Positions 1 to 6,812 of a stretch of 64,000 nucleotides of DNA are shown piece after piece. Every line of letters starts with the position of its first letter. Position 1 is the stretch's first letter. The notes beneath the pieces were generated by a model. It was given only the letters and a program-made list of their open reading frames with translations. It did no database searches and was not told where the DNA came from. Source of the DNA: Paracoccaceae bacterium (GTDB taxonomy: Bacteria; Pseudomonadota; Alphaproteobacteria; Rhodobacterales; Rhodobacteraceae); NCBI GenBank assembly GCA_024742705.1, contig JANSXZ010000009.1:62001-126000 (forward strand), written 5' to 3'. The translations under genes and the position numbers were made by a program.

Positions 1-70
1 TTCTTTTGCATCCATTTCGTTCAACTCAGCGTACCCTTGTTAGCACTGACACAAGCGGAGCAAAACGAGT

Positions 71-1372
71 ATGCCTTTCGAAGCGGGTGCGCCAGCGCCC
101 AGAACAATCGCCGTAATCGGAGCCGGGATCTCGGGCATGGGCGCGGCACACATGCTGGCCGACACCGACCGGGTCACCCTGTTCGAGGCCGCACCGCGGC
201 TGGGCGGGCACGCGCGCACCGTCATGGCCGGACGCAACGGCGATCAGCCCGTCGATACGGGGTTCATCGTTTTCAACTACGCGAATTATCCGCATCTGGC
301 GGCGCTGTTCGAACAACTCGACGTGCCGGTGACCAAAAGCAGCATGAGCTTTGGCGTGTCTGTCGATGGCGGGCGGATGGAATACGCGTTGCATTCCGTG
401 GATGCGATTTTTGCCCAGCGCGCCAATGCGCTGTCGCCGGGGTTCTTGCGGATGCTCCGTGACATCCTGCGGTTCAATGCGCGCGGTCTGGCGCTGGCGC
501 GCAGCGACAAATCGCTGACCACGGGCGCGTTTCTCGACAAACTGGGCATGGGGGAGTGGTTCCGTAAGTATTACATCGCTCCGTTGTCGGGCGCGATCTG
601 GTCGACACCGACGCGTCAGGTGATGGATTTTCCCGCCCATGCCATGATGCAGTTCTTCGAAAACCATGCGCTTCTGGGGTATGCCGGGCAGCATCAGTGG
701 TACACCGTCGATGGCGGGTCGATAGAGTATGTGCGGCGGCTTGAGACGTCGATGCGCAAAAAGGGCGTGGATATCCGCCTGTCGGCCGCTGTTCAGGGCG
801 TGCGGCGCAACGCGCTGGGTGTCGAGGTGCGGTGCGCCGGGGGCGAATGGGAAGCCTTCGACGAGGTTGTGTTTGCCACCCATTCCGACGACAGCCTCGC
901 CATGCTCAGCGATCCCACTGCGCCCGAACGGGCCGCTCTGGGCGCTGTCGCCTACCAACCCAACGATATCGTGCTGCACGCGGATACCGCGATCATGCCG
1001 CGCCGGCGCAAGACCTGGGCCAGCTGGGTCTACACCGAAGACCGCAATGCGGTGTCCGACCGGATCGACCTGACCTACTGGATGAATTCGCTGCAACCGA
1101 TCCCGCACGACGACCCGATGTTCGTAACCCTGAACACCAAGCGCACGATCCGCGATGAGCTGATCTATGACACCGTCACCCTGCGGCACCCGGTCTATGA
1201 CCTTGGCGCGCTGCTGGCACAGGATGCGGTGCGGGCGTTCAACGGCACCGGACACACATGGTTCTGCGGCGCATGGATGAAGCACGGATTTCACGAAGAC
1301 GGCCTGGCGAGCGCGGTCGACGTGGTCGAGGGGCTGCGCCGCGCCGCGACGCTGACGGTCGCCGCCGAATGA
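71..1372 (+). CDS. FAD-dependent amine-oxidase-family oxidoreductase, first gene of a lipid-type operon
   Basis: 433 aa. A classic FAD-binding Rossmann start is visible: GAGISG at residues 17-22, followed by the acidic strand end and an RLGGHART segment, as in the NAD/FAD-binding amine oxidase family (COG2907-like). Such proteins commonly head clusters with DUF1365, CFA-synthase-like methyltransferases, DUF3833 and an SDR, and are thought to act on fatty acyl chains; the reaction here is inferred, not shown. The ATG is followed without gap by the Rossmann domain, and the stop overlaps the next start (ATGA). From memory, a similar Rhodobacter sphaeroides operon is in the singlet-oxygen RpoE-ChrR regulon. 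An alternative reading is a carotenoid or protoporphyrinogen-type oxidase. Confidence 0.85.
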   Translation: MPFEAGAPAPRTIAVIGAGISGMGAAHMLADTDRVTLFEAAPRLGGHARTVMAGRNGDQPVDTGFIVFNYANYPHLAALFEQLDVPVTKSSMSFGVSVDGGRMEYALHSVDAIFAQRANALSPGFLRMLRDILRFNARGLALARSDKSLTTGAFLDKLGMGEWFRKYYIAPLSGAIWSTPTRQVMDFPAHAMMQFFENHALLGYAGQHQWYTVDGGSIEYVRRLETSMRKKGVDIRLSAAVQGVRRNALGVEVRCAGGEWEAFDEVVFATHSDDSLAMLSDPTAPERAALGAVAYQPNDIVLHADTAIMPRRRKTWASWVYTEDRNAVSDRIDLTYWMNSLQPIPHDDPMFVTLNTKRTIRDELIYDTVTLRHPVYDLGALLAQDAVRAFNGTGHTWFCGAWMKHGFHEDGLASAVDVVEGLRRAATLTVAAE

Positions 1373-2130
1373 CGCAGCGTGTCGATCATATCGCCGGGCA
1401 GACGTTCCACGGCCGAAAGGGTGCTGTGGCGAATGCGTTCCGGTACTCTATCGACTACGTCATGCTGGACGCCGAAGCGCAGGTGCGCGGCCCCGGTCTG
1501 TTCCGCCGCAACGCCGGCGCGGTCTGCAGCGTCCACGACAGCGATCACGGCGGCCCGCCGGGGCAGGGGCGCGGCGCGGCCTGGGTGCGCGACGTTCTGG
1601 CGGCGCATCAGTTGCCACAGCCCGCGCGCATCATGCTGCTGGCACAGCCGCGCATGTTTGGCCATGTCTTCAACCCGGTCAGCTTCTGGCTGTGCCAGAA
1701 CGACGACGGCGGCCTGATTTCTGTGATCAGCGAGGTGACGAACACTTTCGGTGAACGCCATTCCTACCTGTGCCACCGCGCGGACAACGCCCCGATCGAA
1801 GCCCAGGACCGCCTGACCGCCAACAAGATCTTCTATGTCTCGCCGTTTCAGCCGGTCGAGGGTGGCTATGAGTTCCGCTTTGACATCCGCGACGACAAGA
1901 TCGGCATCTGGATCGACTACAGCCAGGGCGCCGGCGGGCTGATTGCCACCCTGACGGGCGCGCGGGTCGCCCTTGGCAACGGCGGCATCCTGCGTGCGGC
2001 GTTGCGCCGGCCCTTCGGGTCGCGCCGGGTTCTGGCATTGATCCACTGGCAGGCGTTGCGGCTTTGGTGGAAGTCGGCGCGCTACCGCGTGCGCCCCGCG
2101 CCGCCGGCCGAAGAAGTCTCGCGCGGATGA
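1369..2130 (+). CDS. DUF1365 domain-containing protein
   Basis: 253 aa. I chose the ATG at 1369, which overlaps the upstream stop as ATGA; the frame stays open further upstream but that part lies inside the preceding gene. The sequence starts MTQRVDHIAGQTFHGR and has the family's FGHVFNPVSFW segment, followed by EVTNTFGERHSY. DUF1365 proteins have no agreed biochemical role but almost always sit beside an FAD oxidoreductase and often a cyclopropane-fatty-acid-synthase-like methyltransferase. No signal peptide or membrane segment is obvious, so a cytoplasmic or membrane-peripheral role is likely. Confidence 0.85.
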   Translation: MTQRVDHIAGQTFHGRKGAVANAFRYSIDYVMLDAEAQVRGPGLFRRNAGAVCSVHDSDHGGPPGQGRGAAWVRDVLAAHQLPQPARIMLLAQPRMFGHVFNPVSFWLCQNDDGGLISVISEVTNTFGERHSYLCHRADNAPIEAQDRLTANKIFYVSPFQPVEGGYEFRFDIRDDKIGIWIDYSQGAGGLIATLTGARVALGNGGILRAALRRPFGSRRVLALIHWQALRLWWKSARYRVRPAPPAEEVSRG

Positions 2131-3374
2131 GCGTGGCCACCGCATATCCGGGGCGCGACCGCCTGTCGGGCTACGCGCTGTTCGCGGCGCTTCTGGCGGC
2201 TGCGGGTCTGCCCATCTACATCCACGCGCCCAAGTTCTATGTCGATGAATACGGTGTCAGCCTTGCGTCTCTCGGGGCGGTTCTGTTCGGGCTGCGGTTG
2301 CTGGACGTGATCCAGGATCCGCTGCTGGGGCGGCTGTCCGAACGGATTCGCCGGCATCGCGCGGCGGCGGTAAGCGGTGGCGTGACGGTCATGGCCGCGG
2401 GCATGTACGGATTGTTCGCGGTGTCGCCGCCGGTCGCGCCAGTGATCTGGTTCGCGGCGATGCTGACGCTGGTGTTCTCGGCCTTCAGTTTCCTGACCAT
2501 CAACTTTTATGCGCAGGGCGTTCAGAAAGCCGGCGAACTGGGCGCGCGCGGACATCTGCGCCTGGCCCGCTGGCGTGAAACCGGTGCGTTGCTGGGCGTC
2601 TGCGTGGCGGCCATTGCGCCCGTCGCGCTGGGCCTTGCGCTGGATGCACCGTTCACCGGCTTCGCGGTGGGCTTTACCATTCTCGCGCTGGCCGCCTGGG
2701 CCGCGATGACCCGCGAGTGGGAGGCAAGCCCGCTGCCGGCATCTCAGGGCTTCGGCGTGGTGCTGATGGATCCGGTGGCGCGCCGCCTGCTGCTGATCGC
2801 GCTGTTCAACGCGGCGCCTGTTGCGGTCAGTTCCACCCTGTTCCTGTTCTTCGTGGAAAGCCGCCTGCTGGCGCCGGGTTGGGAGGGGCCGCTGCTGTTG
2901 CTGTTCTTCCTGTCCGCGGCGCTGGCAGCGCCGGTCTGGGGCCGTCTGGCCGAAGAGTTCGGCCCGCGCCGCGTTCTTCTGTCGGGGATGGTCCTGTCGA
3001 TCGCCGCTTTCGGCTATGCCGTGACCCTGGGCGCCGGAGATACCCTGGCCTTCGCTTTGATCTGTGTCGCGTCCGGTGCCGCGCTGGGCGCCGACATGAC
3101 ATTGCTGCCCGCGCTGTTTGCCGCGCGCATGGAGAAAATCTCGCCCTCCGCATCGGAAGGCTTCGGCCTGTGGTCGTTCGTGACCAAACTGACACTGGCT
3201 TTCGCGGCCGTGGCGCTTTTGCCGGCGCTGGAGGCGGCCGGGTTCAGGTCGGGCCCCGACAATGGCCCCGAGGCGCTGTGGCTTCTCAGCGCGCTCTATG
3301 CCGCCGTGCCCTGCGGCCTGAAAATCATTGCCATCGTATTGCTTTCAACATTGAAACCGGAGGAAACCAAATGA
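2127..3374 (+). CDS. MFS transporter, GPH (MelB-like) type
   Basis: 415 aa integral membrane protein with about twelve hydrophobic segments. The DVIQDPLLGRLSERIRRHR segment after the second helix matches the GPH/MFS_2 loop motif (DPxxGxxSDRxxxRxGRR-like). Start at 2127 is set by the ATGA overlap with the DUF1365 gene; an in-frame upstream ATG at 2064 would add 21 residues inside that gene and is less likely. GPH-like carriers are regular members of FAD-oxidoreductase/DUF1365/SDR clusters, where they may move a lipid or lipid precursor rather than a sugar. That substrate is inference only. Confidence 0.85.
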   Translation: MSVATAYPGRDRLSGYALFAALLAAAGLPIYIHAPKFYVDEYGVSLASLGAVLFGLRLLDVIQDPLLGRLSERIRRHRAAAVSGGVTVMAAGMYGLFAVSPPVAPVIWFAAMLTLVFSAFSFLTINFYAQGVQKAGELGARGHLRLARWRETGALLGVCVAAIAPVALGLALDAPFTGFAVGFTILALAAWAAMTREWEASPLPASQGFGVVLMDPVARRLLLIALFNAAPVAVSSTLFLFFVESRLLAPGWEGPLLLLFFLSAALAAPVWGRLAEEFGPRRVLLSGMVLSIAAFGYAVTLGAGDTLAFALICVASGAALGADMTLLPALFAARMEKISPSASEGFGLWSFVTKLTLAFAAVALLPALEAAGFRSGPDNGPEALWLLSALYAAVPCGLKIIAIVLLSTLKPEETK

Positions 3375-3958
3375 CCGAGGCGTTCTATATCGTGCTGGGC
3401 GCGGCATTGGTCGTGGGCTTCGGGTACCTGCGCCAGAGGCTGTGGTCCTTTCGTGCGCAGACCCCGGCGGACTATGCCGAAGACACGGCGCAGTTCGATC
3501 TGCGGCATCACCTGAACGGGCCCATCGCCTGCGAGGGTGTCATCTACGGGCCGCTGGGGCGCGTTTCCTCGCGGTTCGTGGGCGAATTCGAAGCGCATTG
3601 GGAAGGCAATGTCGGGATCATGAAAGAGCGGTTCATCTACGACAGCGGCAGTACGCAAGACCGCGAATGGCACCTGAAGCTGGGCAACGACGGGCGCATC
3701 CAGGCCACCGCGCCCGATGTCATCGGCACCGGCAGCGGAACCCAGCGCGGCTCGGCGGTGCAACTGCTGTACCGGATCCGCCTGCCCGAGGAATCCGGTG
3801 GCCATATCCTCGACACCACCGACTGGATGTACCTGGCGCCCAACGGCACCATCGTGAATCGCAGCCAGTTCCGCAAATTTGGCATTCAGGTGGCCGAACT
3901 GGTTGCCACGCTGCGCCCGGCCGGCGCCGCCGCCCCGACAGCGAGAGACGCGGCATGA
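3371..3958 (+). CDS. DUF3833 domain-containing protein
   Basis: 195 aa. One N-terminal hydrophobic segment (residues about 4-20, FYIVLGAALVVGFGYL) is a membrane anchor; the rest is a beta-rich, lipocalin-like soluble domain rich in paired aromatic and glycine turns (GSGTQRGSAV, TDWMYLAPNGTIVNRS). DUF3833 proteins occur in the same operons as DUF1365 and SDR proteins; a lipid-binding role has been suggested by fold type but is not established. The AGGAAA ribosome site at 3360-3366 precedes the ATG, which again overlaps the upstream stop as ATGA. Confidence 0.8.
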   Translation: MTEAFYIVLGAALVVGFGYLRQRLWSFRAQTPADYAEDTAQFDLRHHLNGPIACEGVIYGPLGRVSSRFVGEFEAHWEGNVGIMKERFIYDSGSTQDREWHLKLGNDGRIQATAPDVIGTGSGTQRGSAVQLLYRIRLPEESGGHILDTTDWMYLAPNGTIVNRSQFRKFGIQVAELVATLRPAGAAAPTARDAA

Positions 3959-4686
3959 AGACCTGGCAGGGCAAGAAATACTGGCTGATCGGGGCCAGCG
4001 ATGGCCTTGGGGCTGCGCTTGCGCGGGTGATCAACGCCGCCGGCGCCGAAGTCGTCGTGTCCGCGCGGTCGGAACAGGCGCTCGCACGGCTGGTGGACGA
4101 TCTGCCCGGCCGCGCAAGCTACCTTACCGTCGATGTCTCCGACACCGCATCGGTGACAGCCGCCGCGCAGGCGGTCGGTCCGGTCGACGGCGTGGTCTTC
4201 CTCGCTGGCGTCTACTGGCCGTTCTCCGCCCGGGCATGGGACGCCGAAGCCGCAACCGCAATGGCCGACATCAACTTCACCGGCCTGGTTCGGGTGATGG
4301 GGGCGGTTGTGCCCGATATGGTGGCACGCGATTCGGGCCACATCCTGATCACCGGATCGCTGTCGGGCTTTCGCGGCTTGCCCGGTGCAATTGGCTATGC
4401 GGCCTCCAAGGCAGGAACGATGGCGCTGGCCGAAAGCATGTATGCGGATCTGCGGCGCACCGGCGTGCAGGTCCAGGTCGCCAATCCGGGCTTCATCAAG
4501 ACAAGGCTGACCGACAAGAACGACTTCACGATGCCCTTCATCATGACCCCCGAGGCCGCCGCCCGCGAGATCTTCGAACACATGAACACCGACCGTTTCA
4601 AGAAAAGCTTCCCCAGGCTTTTCTCGTGGGTGTTCCGGCTCAGTCAACTGTTGCCCGACTGGCTCTACTTCCGGCTGTTTTCCTGA
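3955..4686 (+). CDS. Short-chain dehydrogenase/reductase (SDR)
   Basis: 243 aa. The cofactor motif is GASDGLG at residues 13-19, and the catalytic Ser and YAASK segment (ITGSLSG ... IGYAASKAG) are intact, so an active NAD(P)-dependent oxidoreductase is expected. It is the last gene of the five-gene operon, again joined by ATGA. In related clusters this SDR is grouped with lipid-modifying genes; the substrate is unknown. The C-terminus ends in a hydrophobic, aromatic stretch (LPDWLYFRLFS) that could favour membrane contact. Confidence 0.87.
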   Translation: MKTWQGKKYWLIGASDGLGAALARVINAAGAEVVVSARSEQALARLVDDLPGRASYLTVDVSDTASVTAAAQAVGPVDGVVFLAGVYWPFSARAWDAEAATAMADINFTGLVRVMGAVVPDMVARDSGHILITGSLSGFRGLPGAIGYAASKAGTMALAESMYADLRRTGVQVQVANPGFIKTRLTDKNDFTMPFIMTPEAAAREIFEHMNTDRFKKSFPRLFSWVFRLSQLLPDWLYFRLFS

Positions 4687-4706
4687 TTCCGCCATAATCA
4701 AATCGC

Positions 4707-4723
4707 GCCGCGCAAAGCGCGGC
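4707..4723. terminator. Hairpin between convergent genes
   Basis: A perfect 7-bp stem (GCCGCGC, loop AAA, GCGCGGC) sits in the 68-bp gap between the convergent SDR gene and saccharopine dehydrogenase gene. There is no clear T-run on either side, so it may be a weak or Rho-assisted bidirectional terminator or a 3' stabilising stem. Confidence 0.4.
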
Positions 4724-4754
4724 AAGTCATATTCTGGGCCGCCCCTTTCCGCCG

Positions 4755-5822
4755 TCAGACCTGTTCGGCCTGCGTCTCGAATGTGGCCCGCGCCCGCGCC
4801 CATGTGCCGGACCTGTCGTGGGGAAAATCCAGCAGGGTGCCCAGCAACTGCCCGGCATAGTCCTCTGAACTCTCGACCGGCAGAAGCGATGGCAGATTGT
4901 CGATCGCCATGACGTCCAGCGGCGGCGCCTCATGCACCCGAAGCGACGGCGCCTCCCATGTTGTCACGGCGTCATAAACCCGGACCGGCGAAAAATCGCT
5001 GTAGGGATCGCAGGCGATATCTCCGATAACCGTCAGTCGGCGCGGCATATGCAGCGACGCCGCAGGTACGAAAACCGGCGTTCCCGGCCGCGCGAGGACG
5101 CAGTTGAAGAACAGATCATGCGCCAGGATCTGCGGAAATGGCCCGCCGCCGGCGGTTTCCGCAATGTCCCATGCGGTCACCGGAACGCCCATCGCGGTGC
5201 ACAGATCGGTCGCTCCGCGCCCGACCCGCCCCAATGCGCCCACCACGATCGCGACCGGCCGGTGCGTTCCTGTTGCCAGCAATCGTGTTTGCACGTCCGC
5301 CAGCAGATGATTGCAGCTGTCATAGGCGCGCACCGCGCCGGCACCGGTTCCCTCTTGCTGCGCGGCCCAGCACAGCAACGCCACCGCCGCCCCCGCATAG
5401 CCGGCCCAATACCCGAAGGCCGCCACCCTCGTGCCTTCATTGTTCACCAAATACTCAAGATCGTAGAGCGTTCCGCCACCCGCGCGGAACCGCCGCAACA
5501 GCGCGCGCCCGGCCGGCTGGCCCTTGAAGGCATGTCCGAACATCAGATGCCGGTGGCGCAAAGGCTGGCCGTCGTCGGGCAATTCCTTGAGGCCAAAGAT
5601 CACCGCATCCTCCGGCGCATCGGGCCATGTGCCGGCTGCCGCGATCTCGCATCCCGCGGCGCGGTATCCGGCGATGGGCATGGCCCGGCGGGGGCAGTCC
5701 TCGACGGTCACGCGCACCCCGGCGGCGATAAGCTCGGCGGCACCCTGCGGCGTCAACCCGACCCGGCGTTCGTCGGGGCGATGCTCGGCGCGCACCCAGA
5801 TGTGCGAAGGCGCGGCGCTCAC
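4755..5822 (-). CDS. Saccharopine dehydrogenase (NAD+, L-lysine-forming), LYS1-like
   Basis: 355 aa. The protein has the LYS1/AlaDH-PNT fold: it begins HIWVRAEHRPDERRVGLTP, carries FGHAFKGQ and LYDLEYLV, and has the nucleotide-binding IVVGALGRVGRGA segment. The enzyme interconverts lysine plus 2-oxoglutarate with saccharopine; in roseobacters it is usually annotated without a full LYS pathway, so a lysine-catabolic role is equally possible. I chose the GTG at 5822 because GGAG lies 7 nt upstream; a TTG at 5843 would add seven residues with no better ribosome site. The GTG overlaps the stop of a short leader ORF (GTGA). Confidence 0.85.
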   Translation of the reverse strand: MSAAPSHIWVRAEHRPDERRVGLTPQGAAELIAAGVRVTVEDCPRRAMPIAGYRAAGCEIAAAGTWPDAPEDAVIFGLKELPDDGQPLRHRHLMFGHAFKGQPAGRALLRRFRAGGGTLYDLEYLVNNEGTRVAAFGYWAGYAGAAVALLCWAAQQEGTGAGAVRAYDSCNHLLADVQTRLLATGTHRPVAIVVGALGRVGRGATDLCTAMGVPVTAWDIAETAGGGPFPQILAHDLFFNCVLARPGTPVFVPAASLHMPRRLTVIGDIACDPYSDFSPVRVYDAVTTWEAPSLRVHEAPPLDVMAIDNLPSLLPVESSEDYAGQLLGTLLDFPHDRSGTWARARATFETQAEQV

Positions 5823-5902
5823 CGGCGGGCTCCGGGGCGGCAACGCGCGTGCGCCTGCCGCGGCAACCGGCGCGGGGCTCTGGCATGATCAAGGCTCGGC
5901 AT
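5819..5902 (-). CDS. Putative 27-codon leader ORF coupled to saccharopine dehydrogenase
   Basis: An ATG at 5902 is preceded by a strong AAAGGAG ribosome site (plus-strand 5907-5913 complement) and opens 27 codons ending in TGA, which overlaps the GTG start of the dehydrogenase as GTGA. The peptide is very basic (about ten Arg), with one Cys near the end. The good ribosome site and exact coupling suggest that it is translated and acts as a leader ORF, but no homolog is recognised and chance cannot be excluded. Confidence 0.4.
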   Translation of the reverse strand: MPSLDHARAPRRLPRQAHARCRPGARR

Positions 5903-5939
5903 GGGCACTCCTTTGAACCGGTTCGGGAAATCGGCATTC

Positions 5940-6593
5940 TCAGAAATGGGTCTGGGCGTGATGGCGATCGGGGTGTTCCAGATGGGGCACGGCGTTGAAC
6001 ATCACCGGGCTGAGATGGCCGCCAATGGGATAGGCGCGGTGCATCGAGGTGTTCATGATCGCCAGCGCGATGCGCGCCATGCCTGCCACGTCCAGCGCCA
6101 TCATCTGCCGCATCGCCATGGCGATCAATCCGCCCGATGTCACCACCAGCGCCGGGCCTTCGCCCGCCGCGATCTCTGACAGCGCCGTTTGCACGCGGTT
6201 TTCGAAATCCGCGAAACGTTCGGGCGGGTTGTCGATTTCGTCGCGGCTCCAGGCTTCGAACAGGCGCGGCAGGTGGGTGACGAAATCGTCGGCCACCACC
6301 GGCGCGTCGATCCCCCTCTGGGTCTGCCACAGCTGAGCGAGTGTGAAATACTCCAGTTCGTTCAGCCGGGCGTCGCGGACGATCTGCGCATCGACGCCCA
6401 TCGACCGGGCGGTTTCCACATGCCGTGTCAGCGTCCCGCAATAGACCCTGTGGTGCATGTTGCGGGTTTCGCGCAGATGTGCGCCCAGCCATTCGGCCTG
6501 CTGATGGCCAAGCGCGCTCAGCTTGTCATAGCTTGCCTCGTCGTGGGCATCCGAGTTTGCCTGACCGTGCCGGATGAGCGTGATGTGCGACAT
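5940..6593 (-). CDS. Histidine phosphatase family protein (phosphoglycerate-mutase-like)
   Basis: 217 aa. The catalytic RHG motif is at residues 8-10 (MSHITLIRHGQANSDA), the usual position for this family, and a second conserved block with VVTSGG occurs in the C-terminal half. Members hydrolyse phosphomonoesters through a phosphohistidine; the natural substrate is not predictable. AGGAAG precedes the ATG by about 9 nt. It lies upstream of, and in the same direction as, the saccharopine dehydrogenase gene, separated by a 118-bp gap that contains the leader ORF, so the two may or may not be cotranscribed. Confidence 0.85.
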   Translation of the reverse strand: MSHITLIRHGQANSDAHDEASYDKLSALGHQQAEWLGAHLRETRNMHHRVYCGTLTRHVETARSMGVDAQIVRDARLNELEYFTLAQLWQTQRGIDAPVVADDFVTHLPRLFEAWSRDEIDNPPERFADFENRVQTALSEIAAGEGPALVVTSGGLIAMAMRQMMALDVAGMARIALAIMNTSMHRAYPIGGHLSPVMFNAVPHLEHPDRHHAQTHF

Positions 6594-6812
6594 GTGTTCG
6601 ACTTCCTGCGTAACTGGTCTCCGTCATAGGGCGCTGCGCGCGCCGAGAAAAGCCTTAGCTGCGGTTTGCGCGCATGTCCGGCCTTGCGGCAGGGCGCGGC
6701 GGAGCGGATCGGAAACCCCGGTGGCGCAAAACGTGACCTCCATGTCGGGATTGGGACGTCGTCCGGCGCACCGGCGTGGTGTAAGGTGGCCAGAGCCAAG
6801 CGGGAGGCGCAG

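Noticed and set aside
5823-5843. TTG at 5843 as the saccharopine dehydrogenase start
   Set aside because: It lacks a good ribosome site, and the GTG at 5822 has GGAG at the right distance and is coupled to the leader ORF.
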